IMG/VR virus record: IMGVR_UViG_3300034101_004588
Coordinates: 62,001 to 126,000 of that record
DNA: 64,000 nucleotides
Source: a virus
Direction: 5' to 3' (one strand)
The notes below the pieces were generated by a model, which saw nothing but the letters and a program-made list of their open reading frames with translations, made no database searches and had not been told where the DNA came from. Positions 53,844 to 62,081 of the stretch are shown piece after piece; position 1 is the stretch's first letter, and each line of letters opens with the position of its first letter. A program made the position numbers and the translations under genes.

Positions 53844-54566
53844 TTAAGCAAATGTCCCTGGAGTATTGTTTGTGATAAAAGGTTCAGCTTTGGAAGGAGA
53901 TACAACATAATAACCATCATAAGCAAAATCTACAGCTGTATATTTCATATCATCCGTCATATAAGAATACTGTTCTCCGGAAAAACCAATAGGTACTACA
54001 TTATAAAATCTTAAAATTTTGCGTATAATCATAGATTTTCCTTCTCCGGTTTTAGCTAACATACACACATCACAGTAACTTGCTTTTGTATTTTTAGCAC
54101 TTCCTCGTGGTCTAGCAACTAAACCGTTATAGCTAGCAGCAACTAACCAAGGTCGAATAATTAAATCTAAAAAAGAAGCATTTGTTTCTAAAAATGTTAT
54201 TTTTAAAGGAAGATATTTTTGTCGAGTATTGGATGTAGTAGGAGATTGATATCCTCCATAGTCTAAACCGTTATGTTTTGCGTCGAACGCATCTCCAGGC
54301 AAATCAACCTGTCGCGCAAAAACACAACCCATACTAGATGTTTGCAAGGCAGAATCTATAAGATACCGCACAGAGCCATTGCTTATCATCCAACCAGAAG
54401 AACCAAAATAAGATTCTTTTTGTCTTAAGGTTTCTTCAATGCCATTCCATAATACACCCACATCATTAAGATCAAAGTACATAAACCACTGACTAGCCAT
54501 AGCAAGACCAGTAGGCCATTGACCTAAAAGGTTTAAATACTTACTGTATGGAGAAGATTCTGCCAT
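53844..54566 (-). CDS. Tail-tube-like protein, possible gp54-type initiator or second tube protein
   Basis: The 240-residue protein has a helical N-terminus, FARQVDLPGDAF, LPLKITFLETNASFLDLIIRPWL, and CDVCMLAK with FYNVVPIGFSGEQYSY. LPLKITFLETN with an R-P-W-L is a tube-fold pattern. It follows the major tube gene, so it may be a tube-initiator (gp54-like) or a second tube-type layer. Assignment is tentative. Confidence 0.55.
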   Translation of the reverse strand: MAESSPYSKYLNLLGQWPTGLAMASQWFMYFDLNDVGVLWNGIEETLRQKESYFGSSGWMISNGSVRYLIDSALQTSSMGCVFARQVDLPGDAFDAKHNGLDYGGYQSPTTSNTRQKYLPLKITFLETNASFLDLIIRPWLVAASYNGLVARPRGSAKNTKASYCDVCMLAKTGEGKSMIIRKILRFYNVVPIGFSGEQYSYMTDDMKYTAVDFAYDGYYVVSPSKAEPFITNNTPGTFA

Positions 54567-54570
54567 AACA

Positions 54571-54579
54571 ATACTTATT
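54571..54579 (-). promoter_or_regulatory. Putative late promoter (AATAAGTAT)
   Basis: Read on the minus strand, AATAAGTAT lies four bases before the start of the tube-like gene at 54566. It differs from the CATAAGTAT form in the first base only. Confidence 0.35.
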
Positions 54580-54594
54580 ATGGCTGCGATTAAA

Positions 54595-55137
54595 TTATGA
54601 AGTTAAGCGCCAGTATTGATAAGCTATAGTGGCTTGAATTTCTGATATTTCACCAGCTGAAGTAATGTTTAATTGCATTTCTCCAACCGTGACACAGTAG
54701 CAACCATAAAGAGTATAAGTTCTGATTATACCGCCTTGTTTATCTAATAAAGACAATACTGCAATATTGGATGAAGTATTGTTTGGTATACTGTATTCAC
54801 CTGTACTGTTAATATCATTAAAGGTTGAATATGTCCAGTCTTCCAATTTACGTCTTATAGATAAGTTTTGAGGTACTCTGAAAGTAACATTCCATCCAGC
54901 ACTATTAGGATACTGAGCAGCACCAGGAACATTGAATTGCAATCCCATAAATGGAACTGGAATATTGTTAATTGCTCTTTGCGGAAGAGTTGTTGATGTT
55001 GCGTATAGTAATTCATCTTGAGTAAATCTAGTTCCTCCTAATTGAGTAATTCTAAATAGATTTTGTCTGAAGAAATCGTTTCTTGCTGCTGCATCATAAA
55101 AATTCATGATGCCCAATGAGTTAAAGAGTGTTGCCAT
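54595..55137 (-). CDS. gp19: Major tail tube protein gp19
   Basis: The 180-residue protein (T4 gp19 has 163) follows the sheath gene, as in T4. It has NIPVPFMGLQFNVPG, WNVTFRVPQNLSIRRKLEDW, and a C-terminal strand region with YTLYGCYCVTVGEMQLNIT and ATIAYQYWRL. This is the tube-fold layout with the F-x-G or F-V-P loops and a final strand pair. It forms the rigid inner tube of the tail. Confidence 0.8.
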   Translation of the reverse strand: MATLFNSLGIMNFYDAAARNDFFRQNLFRITQLGGTRFTQDELLYATSTTLPQRAINNIPVPFMGLQFNVPGAAQYPNSAGWNVTFRVPQNLSIRRKLEDWTYSTFNDINSTGEYSIPNNTSSNIAVLSLLDKQGGIIRTYTLYGCYCVTVGEMQLNITSAGEISEIQATIAYQYWRLTS

Positions 55138-55145
55138 ATGTATTA

Positions 55146-55154
55146 ATATTTATC
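55146..55154 (-). promoter_or_regulatory. Putative late promoter (GATAAATAT)
   Basis: Read on the minus strand, GATAAATAT lies eight bases before the gp19 start, in the short gap after gp18. Confidence 0.5.
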
Positions 55155-55155
55155 C

Positions 55156-57702
55156 TTAGTTTTCAAATAATTCATCTAAATCAACACCAGAACTTGTAGC
55201 AATGAAATCTACTAATATAAATTCTGCAGTTCTTACTGGTTGTATATAGATAGCGACTCTTAATTCATTGTTATCAATGGATTGAGGAGTATTGTTTCTT
55301 TCGTCGCATATGATTTTGTAATCTATTAAACCTTCATTGATTCTAGCGTTTTCAAAAAGAGGTGTTAATGAAGCTACCACTCTTTGACGAGTTAGATCTG
55401 TGTTGGGTTCAAAAACAAATGGACGTAAGGTTTGAACTGTTTGTTTTTCGAGATGCAAGAACAATAATCTTACATTCAATCTATCAAAAGCAGAAGGTCT
55501 ACGTAAGAAGGTTTTCTGTCCGAATATAGCTGTTCCGTCTGCAGGGAAATAAGCTATAGGATTGAAAGAGCTTCTGTACAACATATCTCTTTGTCTTTGT
55601 GTTGGGTTAATTGCAAGTGAATCTGCACCTCCTCTTGAAATCAATCCATAATTAAATCCGGCTGGAGCTGTCCATGGTTGATTTATTCTAGCAGTACTTA
55701 AAAATTGTTTTGCTGCTTTTGTTGAAGGTGGCAACCAAACAAATTCATTAGCAAACACATTGTCGATAACTTTAAACCAGTTAGCATAAACAGCCATATA
55801 ACTACTAGCAATGCCCTCAAATTGAGTTGCTAATGGTCTGAATATGTCTGTTGCATATATGTATGCTTTTCTTGAATTTGTTGGTTTATTTCCGTTGACA
55901 AATATATATCTTAAAGGATCTGCAATAAATACGTGATTTTTCTTTTGATTTGCAAAAGCTCTGAATTTATTTGCAACTTCTTGATATTCATCTCTTAGTA
56001 AATTACCATTTTCAATTAAAACTCTTTCTTTTGGTTTTAATTTTAATGTATCCATCTTAACTGGATAAGAATCATCAAATATTTGTTGATTTGGGTCAAA
56101 ATTATAATCTCTATATCTTTGTTGAGATCCTACATAAATGCTACCTAAACCAGCTTCAACACTAACATCTATGTCTAGATTTTCATTTTCATTAGTGTCA
56201 AATAATTTAAATACTTGTTCTAATTTGCCGGGTACATATCCAATTACTTTTTGAATATTTTGATAGTAAGGAGCATATCTTCCAAAGGAATATAAAGCTT
56301 TGGCTGTATCTGCCATTCTAACAGTTTTGATGGGTCTTCCGTTTATATCAATCCAATCTTGAGAATTTGATATAGCAGGATTTATTAACAAGTCTATTTT
56401 TGAATTACCGTTACGATTTACTCTATTTTCCAAAGAGAAATTAGTTGCTGGGCCACCATTTGGATTGTTTTGTGTTCTATTAACATACAACGACCCAACA
56501 TAAGATTCTCTAGTAGCATAACTTAAAGTTATTGTATCTTGGTTGTATAAAGATTTATTTAAACGGAAGACCATCAGTTTTAATGAATCATTAAATGAGT
56601 CATCAGAGAAATCATATCCAGGAAATCTAGCTACTTGTTCTGAAATACTAGCTCTATCTACAGATGAAAAGTCTTGAGTTAGAGTAAATGCTAATCTAGA
56701 ACTTGGGATTTCTGTAAATGTCTGTAACGAATTGCCAGCAGAGGTAACCGTATAAATAGAACGAATTTCTTGGAAGTTTGTATCTGGACTATCGTCTGAA
56801 TTATCCATTAAACCTAAATAGAACCCTTCAAACAGTTCATTAACTCCTGTTTTGTCTGCATTAATTGCTATAATTCCAGCATATCCTCTGTCGTCTACGC
56901 TATCGAATTCTAAAGAAGAACTAAGATTATTCCAATAAGAATAACCCAAAGAAACTCCACCTGTTAATTGATATACATTTGTAATATTAGCAGTTGACAA
57001 CAAGAAAGCTGCATTTGAACCATTATAAACTGAGAAATTTTCTACAGAAGGTCTTAAAAAGCTATCTAAGAAAACGCTAGATAAAACAAATACTGATGAA
57101 GTTGCTAAGCTTACTGAGCTTAAAGTATTAACACTAATATTTTGATTTACAGCTATTGACGTTAAAGTTGCATATGAAATCGCATATGAAGATCCAGCTT
57201 CTACAAAAGAAGTGTTTTGGCTGGAAGATAAAGTTGAAGACCAATTAGTATAACCTTCTTGAATTTCTTCATACTTTTGATTTGAAATTAAAATTGATTT
57301 AGGGGGTAATATTCTATATTCTGTAGACTCTGAATATGTTGGTTTGTTATGCAGTACAGGGAAAAATAAAGCACTATACTCATCTGCATAACCTTCTCCA
57401 TAACCAGAACCATAAGGAATTCTGGTAGTATAAATGTCTATAGGACCTCCAGCAGTAACTAAATCTCTAACTCCATAGTAAAAATAACGTTCTGCGTCAT
57501 TAGTAGGGGTTCCATACACATTAACAAACTGAGACAGGTTTCTAACTCTGACCATTTCTTCTGTTGGTCCTTGATTTGCAAAACCTGCAATTAAAGCGGT
57601 TGGTCTGTCTGTTATAACTTGACTTGTAGGTCTTAGTTCAGACTCTGTAATTTGAATGCCAGGGGATTGTATTCTTCTAGGTGATGTAGTTACTCGTGCC
57701 AT
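55156..57702 (-). CDS. gp18: Tail sheath protein gp18
   Basis: The 848-residue protein (T4 gp18 has 659) starts with SPGIQITESELRP, the common N-terminal motif of sheath proteins, then PTALIAGFANQGP. The C-terminal part has FNPIAYFPADGTAIFGQKTF, RPSAFDRLNVRLLFLHLEK, and FVFEPNTDLTRQRV, all characteristic of phage sheaths. The extra length lies in the middle, probably in surface-exposed domains. The contractile sheath marks a myovirus. Confidence 0.95.
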   Translation of the reverse strand: MARVTTSPRRIQSPGIQITESELRPTSQVITDRPTALIAGFANQGPTEEMVRVRNLSQFVNVYGTPTNDAERYFYYGVRDLVTAGGPIDIYTTRIPYGSGYGEGYADEYSALFFPVLHNKPTYSESTEYRILPPKSILISNQKYEEIQEGYTNWSSTLSSSQNTSFVEAGSSYAISYATLTSIAVNQNISVNTLSSVSLATSSVFVLSSVFLDSFLRPSVENFSVYNGSNAAFLLSTANITNVYQLTGGVSLGYSYWNNLSSSLEFDSVDDRGYAGIIAINADKTGVNELFEGFYLGLMDNSDDSPDTNFQEIRSIYTVTSAGNSLQTFTEIPSSRLAFTLTQDFSSVDRASISEQVARFPGYDFSDDSFNDSLKLMVFRLNKSLYNQDTITLSYATRESYVGSLYVNRTQNNPNGGPATNFSLENRVNRNGNSKIDLLINPAISNSQDWIDINGRPIKTVRMADTAKALYSFGRYAPYYQNIQKVIGYVPGKLEQVFKLFDTNENENLDIDVSVEAGLGSIYVGSQQRYRDYNFDPNQQIFDDSYPVKMDTLKLKPKERVLIENGNLLRDEYQEVANKFRAFANQKKNHVFIADPLRYIFVNGNKPTNSRKAYIYATDIFRPLATQFEGIASSYMAVYANWFKVIDNVFANEFVWLPPSTKAAKQFLSTARINQPWTAPAGFNYGLISRGGADSLAINPTQRQRDMLYRSSFNPIAYFPADGTAIFGQKTFLRRPSAFDRLNVRLLFLHLEKQTVQTLRPFVFEPNTDLTRQRVVASLTPLFENARINEGLIDYKIICDERNNTPQSIDNNELRVAIYIQPVRTAEFILVDFIATSSGVDLDELFEN

Positions 57703-57716
57703 ATTTTTATTCTCAA

Positions 57717-57725
57717 ATATTTATC
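57717..57725 (-). promoter_or_regulatory. Putative late promoter (GATAAATAT)
   Basis: Read on the minus strand, GATAAATAT lies 14 bases before the gp18 start. It is in the 87-base divergent region between gp18 and the small gene at 57790; I see no other clear signal there. Confidence 0.55.
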
Positions 57726-57789
57726 CTTTTCAAGACCAGGATTGAAAAAATATTTTAAATAATGTTCAAAAGAGTAAATATATAATAAT

Positions 57790-58095
57790 ATGAACAAATA
57801 CGATCAAGTTTATAATGAATATGCTTCTTCTATAGATCCTAATTTAATAAGAGCAGCTATAACAGATACAATAAATAAAACACAAGCGCCAGCAAATGCT
57901 AAAGAGGCTTTAAATAAAATTTTTAAAACAAATGATGCTACAGAAGATACTAACAAAGACTCTAATATTATTAAAGATGAAGACAAAAAAGAGTTAGAAA
58001 AAGCTTTAGAAACTATTCAAAAAATTTTAAACCCTTCTAAATCTCCTTCAAGTCCAATTTCAACATCAATTACATCGCAAAGTCCCAAAATGTAA
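57790..58095 (+). CDS. Hypothetical protein upstream of phoH
   Basis: The 101-residue protein has a helical N-terminal half (PNLIRAAITDTINK, AKEALNKIF), an acidic middle and a Ser/Pro-rich C-terminus. No known motif. It lies six bases before phoH and may be co-expressed with it. It opens the + strand block that is divergent from gp18. Confidence 0.5.
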   Translation: MNKYDQVYNEYASSIDPNLIRAAITDTINKTQAPANAKEALNKIFKTNDATEDTNKDSNIIKDEDKKELEKALETIQKILNPSKSPSSPISTSITSQSPKM

Positions 58096-58101
58096 TTTAA
58101 C

Positions 58102-58881
58102 ATGGGAAAAAAAATTAATAAAAAAAATAAAAATTCTTTTGAAATTTCAAAAGATAATTCTCCTTATGTATATCAAAGAGAAAAAGTTGCTTTTGAATAT
58201 ATTATAAAAGAATTACCCTGGACTGAAAATCAAAAAAAATTAATAGAACTCATTTTAGATAAAAATACAAAATGTGTTTTTATTGACGGTCCAGCAGGTT
58301 CAAGCAAAACTTTAACAGCGGTATATTGTGCTTTGACTTTATTAAAGATTAAAAAAATATCTGATATAATTTTTGTAAGAAGTGCAGTGGAGAGTGCTGA
58401 TAGTAAAATAGGATATTTGCCAGGTAACATAGATGAAAAATTTGAAGCTTATATGGCTCCTTTTATGGAAAAGTTAGAAGAGTTATTAGACAAAGCAGCT
58501 TTAAATAGATTAAGGCATGATGAAAGATTTAGTGCAACCCCTGTCAATTATATTAGAGGTCTTCATTGGGCTTCTAAATGTGTTATAGTTGATGAATGCC
58601 AAAATATTACCTTTAGAGAATTAATTACAACCATAACACGTATGGGTGAATTTTCTAAAATTATTTTTTGTGGTGATCCAATGCAATCAGATTTAACAGA
58701 AAATAAATCTGGAGGTTTTGCTAAAATATGTGATATATTTTCAGATGAAGAGTCTCAAAAATTTGGTATCCATAGATTTCAATTTACAGAAGAAGATATA
58801 TTAAGATCCGAATTTACTAAATTCGTTATAAAAAAATTAGCAAAAGAAAAAGATACTTGGAAACCTAAGACAACTAAGTAA
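58102..58881 (+). CDS. phoH: PhoH-family P-loop ATPase
   Basis: The 259-residue protein has Walker A GPAGSSKT at 63-70 and Walker B IVDECQN, then FCGDPMQSDL, as in PhoH proteins. Most PhoH proteins have GxGK in the P-loop, so the SSK variant is a small departure. PhoH is common in marine T4-like phages. It is often called phosphate-regulated, but its function in phages is not settled. RNA handling is one proposal. Confidence 0.9.
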   Translation: MGKKINKKNKNSFEISKDNSPYVYQREKVAFEYIIKELPWTENQKKLIELILDKNTKCVFIDGPAGSSKTLTAVYCALTLLKIKKISDIIFVRSAVESADSKIGYLPGNIDEKFEAYMAPFMEKLEELLDKAALNRLRHDERFSATPVNYIRGLHWASKCVIVDECQNITFRELITTITRMGEFSKIIFCGDPMQSDLTENKSGGFAKICDIFSDEESQKFGIHRFQFTEEDILRSEFTKFVIKKLAKEKDTWKPKTTK

Positions 58882-58888
58882 TTATTAC

Positions 58889-59071
58889 ATGAACAATTCT
58901 CCTCAATACCAATCCGTTACTAACCGTCCTATAGGTTGCACTTTTTGCGGTGCAACAGTTAACGGAAGAATAGTAGAAAAAAAAGTTCCTCAAATAGAAC
59001 AAACCATTAAAGAAATACATTGGATTTGTAATAGATGTGGTAATTTAGTAAGAGTTGGCCGTCAAGCGTAA
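58889..59071 (+). CDS. Small zinc-ribbon protein
   Basis: The 60-residue protein has two Cys pairs, CTFC and CNRC, about 28 residues apart, so it is a single zinc ribbon. Such ribbons bind nucleic acid or protein partners. It lies between phoH and a small unknown gene. It is too small for a confident role. Confidence 0.6.
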   Translation: MNNSPQYQSVTNRPIGCTFCGATVNGRIVEKKVPQIEQTIKEIHWICNRCGNLVRVGRQA

Positions 59072-59072
59072 C

Positions 59073-59483
59073 ATGAAATTGGAAAAGGTTATTAATGAGA
59101 CTTTGACTTCTATATGGTCACCAAAACAATATCAAGCAACGAGCATGGCTCCAAGAAAAGATTTTGCACCTCTTAACACTCAAGACGGATACAACTATCC
59201 TTATCAGACCCAATCACCTTTACCAACACCAGATGTTCCTTCAAATAAAACAGCAAATATACCTTGGCCTTTACAAACCATAGATGATGATCTCGCGGAT
59301 AGTTATGTTTATTTATTAGCAGCTGGACAAAAAATTCAAACTGCTATAAAAAATAATCCTTCTCTTTCCAAACAGCAAAAGTTAAAAATGAAGGTGTTGT
59401 TAAAAAATTGTAAGTCAGCTCTCAATCTAATTAAAAAAATAGGATTCAATATAAAACCTATTATAGATCTTAATCAGAAATAA
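59073..59483 (+). CDS. Hypothetical protein
   Basis: Start chosen at the ATG two bases after the upstream stop; a TTG 18 bases earlier would overlap the zinc-ribbon gene. The 136-residue protein has a Pro/Gln-rich middle (YPYQTQSPLPTPDVPSN) and a C-terminal helical pair (~80-130). No known motif. The Pro-rich part suggests a scaffold or virion link, but this is weak. Confidence 0.5.
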   Translation: MKLEKVINETLTSIWSPKQYQATSMAPRKDFAPLNTQDGYNYPYQTQSPLPTPDVPSNKTANIPWPLQTIDDDLADSYVYLLAAGQKIQTAIKNNPSLSKQQKLKMKVLLKNCKSALNLIKKIGFNIKPIIDLNQK

Positions 59484-59523
59484 TTTTCTTGCTTTTCCTT
59501 GTAAAATCAGGAAAAATTTATAA

Positions 59524-59925
59524 ATGATAAATTTTATAAAATCTACGTCTGTAGTTATATTTGTATCTGCTTTAGCAGGTTTAAGCGGTTACTTGTTAGG
59601 GTTCAATTTTTTGGGAATTTTTATATTGTTTTTTGTAATGCAATATATTCTTCTGAGCTTCATTAAAGAATGGATTGTTTCCTATTATCAAGAACAAACA
59701 CGACAAAAGCAATTAGACAAATTAGAAAACCTATCTACTATTTTAGAATGTGCTTATTGTCAAACACCAAACATTATGACGTTTGTTCCGGATCAAAATG
59801 AAAAATTAAATTTTGTTTGTGAAAAATGTCTTAAAAATAATTCTGTTAATTTGCAGTTTATAGTAGCTAGAACCACCGAACCCTTAGATTTGATTGCTCA
59901 AGACATAGAACAAGTCGAAAAATAA
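59524..59925 (+). CDS. Membrane protein with cytoplasmic zinc ribbon
   Basis: The 133-residue protein has two membrane segments (~8-25 and 28-48), then a Gln/Lys-rich helix, and a C-terminal zinc ribbon with CAYC and CEKC. An anchored zinc ribbon is unusual for a phage protein. It might recruit a partner to the membrane. A weak hairpin (TTTTCCT, 9-nt loop, AGGAAAA) lies before it at 59493-59515. Confidence 0.55.
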   Translation: MINFIKSTSVVIFVSALAGLSGYLLGFNFLGIFILFFVMQYILLSFIKEWIVSYYQEQTRQKQLDKLENLSTILECAYCQTPNIMTFVPDQNEKLNFVCEKCLKNNSVNLQFIVARTTEPLDLIAQDIEQVEK

Positions 59926-59927
59926 TT

Positions 59928-60227
59928 ATGAATACCGAAGTTAAAAATAACATAGTAACACCAAATATAAACAACAAAGACATTTTCCAAGAATCTATGG
60001 AGCTATCTCGTTGGATAGCTTTATATGAAGCGGTTAATCTTATTGCAGATGCCGCAGAAGATAAAAATATACCTTTTGAAAAGGTTGAAATAAAACCTTT
60101 AGATGTCAGAGATTATATTGATAAAGTTGAAGACATCATTAACAGAGATGTTCTCAAAGAGATTTATGGTATAAATGTTTGTAAATTGAAAGAAGATAAC
60201 TTAGAGACAGAAATTTACAAGTATTAA
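59928..60227 (+). CDS. Hypothetical protein
   Basis: The 99-residue, mostly helical acidic protein has SRWIALYEAVNLIADAAED and DVRDYIDKVEDIINR. No known motif. It starts two bases after the membrane zinc-ribbon gene and ends in a 4-base overlap with the convergent neck gene. Confidence 0.5.
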   Translation: MNTEVKNNIVTPNINNKDIFQESMELSRWIALYEAVNLIADAAEDKNIPFEKVEIKPLDVRDYIDKVEDIINRDVLKEIYGINVCKLKEDNLETEIYKY

Positions 60228-60862
60228 TAATCTCCATACACCAACGGATTGGAACATGGATTTTTATCATAATCAAAATTATTAACAGCTAATTGATCTG
60301 CTAAAGAATTGCTCTCCTCTGCAGTTTCAACAGAAGTGTTACCATCACCAGGTCCAGGACTACCTGGTTCATAACTGTAATCATAACGCTTAGCTTTAAA
60401 AAACCAAACATAATGCCCACCTAAAGGATTGATTTGAAATTCATCTATAACCTCTGTTAATTCATAGATAGTAGGACCTCTTTTTGGGTAGTTTAAACGA
60501 TCTATACCAAATTCAGTTAATTTCATTAAATCTCCAGCTTTAGGTTCGGCTGATACACCAAACACTTTAGTAAAATTGTCTGGATGTATTATGCCATTAA
60601 GATCACTATCTGCTATTATACCAAATTTTGACAATAGATATGAATCATTATTAAGATTTAACAAAACTGTAAGTTTTTGCGGGAGAGCATATCCAGAAGC
60701 TACGTTTTCTCCATAGGTAAAATTAAAACTAGAAAGAGTTGCTAGATTAGTATAAAAGTCAATTTCTTGACCGTAGATATTAATTTGTTCTTTTAACCAA
60801 TTATCAAAGTTTTGGCGTTCGTTTAAATTAGTATTTTTATTTAAATATCTTAAAGTTTCCAT
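60224..60862 (-). CDS. gp14: Neck protein, gp14-like
   Basis: The 212-residue protein (T4 gp14 has 256) has a GQEIDFYTNL strand, LLSKFGIIADSDLNGIIHPDNF, AEPKAGDLMKL, FQINPLGGHYVWFFKAKRYDYSYE. The I-x-F-Y / SKFGI / P-x-x-GDL / YDYSYEPG pattern is that of T4 gp14-type neck proteins, which with gp13 close the head-tail joint. It converges on the upstream + strand gene. Confidence 0.6.
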   Translation of the reverse strand: METLRYLNKNTNLNERQNFDNWLKEQINIYGQEIDFYTNLATLSSFNFTYGENVASGYALPQKLTVLLNLNNDSYLLSKFGIIADSDLNGIIHPDNFTKVFGVSAEPKAGDLMKLTEFGIDRLNYPKRGPTIYELTEVIDEFQINPLGGHYVWFFKAKRYDYSYEPGSPGPGDGNTSVETAEESNSLADQLAVNNFDYDKNPCSNPLVYGDY

Positions 60863-60864
60863 AA

Positions 60865-61185
60865 TTAAGGGTTATAAGTTACATAATAGTTATCATAATT
60901 CTTATGTAACTTAATGTTAGTTCTATTTAAAGATTTTGTAAAAGAAGGTTTGTTTTCTTTGTCTAAATTCAAATTATAAGTTTTTGCTAATTGCTCTGCT
61001 TTTAATTTATTTATTTTAATTTTTTGTGGTCTTTTATTTTTTAAAATTTTATCAACCAAAGGATCTTCTTTTCTTACACTTTTTGAATAAGGAACCCAAT
61101 TTAAATGTTTACGGGTCTGTGAACGGTTTTGAGATTGTTGGTGTTCTCTAGTATTTCGGGTTTTATAAAAATTAGAAAAAGACAT
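60865..61185 (-). CDS. Small basic hypothetical protein
   Basis: The 106-residue protein is basic and polar with Gln/Arg/Ser-rich N-terminal part (REHQQSQNRSQTRKH) and NKRPQKIKINKLKAEQLAK. It has no motif I know. It lies two bases before the neck gene and downstream of a strong terminator, with a variant late-promoter-like sequence (CCTAAATAT at 61191-61199) five bases upstream. A virion or DNA-binding role is possible. Confidence 0.5.
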   Translation of the reverse strand: MSFSNFYKTRNTREHQQSQNRSQTRKHLNWVPYSKSVRKEDPLVDKILKNKRPQKIKINKLKAEQLAKTYNLNLDKENKPSFTKSLNRTNIKLHKNYDNYYVTYNP

Positions 61186-61200
61186 ATATTATATTTAGGC

Positions 61201-61232
61201 AAAAAAAAACTCCGCTTGCGGCGGAGTTTTTT
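61201..61232 (-). terminator. Strong rho-independent terminator, probably bidirectional
   Basis: A perfect 7-bp GC-rich stem (ACTCCGC / GCGGAGT, 61209-61215 and 61221-61227) with a 5-base loop has an A tract before it and a T tract after it, so it can end transcription both ways. It lies after the acidic late gene (61250-62038) and before the small basic gene. It is the clearest terminator in the window. Confidence 0.85.
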
Positions 61233-61249
61233 GTTTTAATTCAATTTTA

Positions 61250-62038
61250 TTATTTGTTATTGAACAGATCTCCTACTTTAACGGCATCTACTTTATTATC
61301 TTTGCCGGTTAAAGAATGACCTGCTGATTCTGGTTGTTTTTCTAATGTACCAGTACGAGCTTTACCTCCAGCTGCTGCGTCTGCTTTTTTCTTTTCTACT
61401 TTGAAAGCAGATACTTTATTGTCTGTTTTGCACATACCTGCTGACAATTTTTCTGAATCAACTAAGGCATGTCCTTTAACTTCTGCGTCTACAGCTTCTT
61501 TAACTTCTTCTTCTTCTTCTTCTGAACCCATTTCTTCTTCTGAATCCATTTCTTCTGATTCGTCAGAATCTGCTTCATCTAACATTTTTTCTAAAGCTGA
61601 TACAGCTGATTTGAGATGATCTAATACTGATGCTAAATCTCCTTCATCTTCGCTTTCTTCATCTTCTTCTGTTTCTACTTCTAGATCGCTATTCATTTCA
61701 ATTGGAGTTGAATCCATTTGTGAATCTAAGCTATCCATATCATTAGGATTAGCAGACCATGAAAAATTATCTTCTTTTAAAATTTTATTATAAAGAGCAT
61801 CAAAAGGATTTGTTGCTTCTACTTTAGTTGAAACCTTAGTTGGTTCTGATTCAACTGAATTATCTTTATCTTCTTTAGGATCTTCTAAACCTTCAACATT
61901 TTCTGTTGGGTCTGAAGGTTTTACTTCACTTGTTGGTCCTTCAAAAGTTTTTCCAGGAGTTACTGCACCGGTAACTACACCTGATGATAAAACGTTTTCG
62001 TTGATTAGTTGAGCGTATTTTTCTGCTAATGGGTCCAT
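61250..62038 (-). CDS. Acidic late protein, possible prohead scaffold or core protein
   Basis: Start chosen at the ATG (62036-62038), which lies 18 bases after a late-promoter-like site; a TTG 30 bases upstream would swallow that site. The 262-residue protein starts DPLAEKYAQLINENVL. It has an acidic Ser/Glu/Asp-rich middle (~95-180, with runs of Glu) and a Lys/Ala/Gly-rich C-terminus. Acidic, low-complexity proteins near neck genes are often prohead core or scaffold proteins. This is inference; no family is recognised. Confidence 0.6.
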   Translation of the reverse strand: MDPLAEKYAQLINENVLSSGVVTGAVTPGKTFEGPTSEVKPSDPTENVEGLEDPKEDKDNSVESEPTKVSTKVEATNPFDALYNKILKEDNFSWSANPNDMDSLDSQMDSTPIEMNSDLEVETEEDEESEDEGDLASVLDHLKSAVSALEKMLDEADSDESEEMDSEEEMGSEEEEEEVKEAVDAEVKGHALVDSEKLSAGMCKTDNKVSAFKVEKKKADAAAGGKARTGTLEKQPESAGHSLTGKDNKVDAVKVGDLFNNK

Positions 62039-62056
62039 AATGTTTTGTATCTTGAT

Positions 62057-62065
62057 ATATTTATC
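62057..62065 (-). promoter_or_regulatory. Putative late promoter (GATAAATAT)
   Basis: Read on the minus strand, GATAAATAT lies 18 bases before the ATG of the acidic late gene. This spacing leaves room for a short leader. Together with the terminator downstream it makes a single-gene late unit. Confidence 0.5.
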
Positions 62066-62081
62066 CAATTAATGCCCACTT

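Noticed and set aside
59493-59515. A hairpin (TTTTCCT / AGGAAAA) as a terminator
   Set aside because: The stem is AT-rich and weak, the loop is 9 bases, and genes on both sides run in the same direction.
62039-62068. A TTG start for the acidic late protein
   Set aside because: It would place the late-promoter-like sequence inside the gene. The ATG at 62038 has normal spacing to that site.
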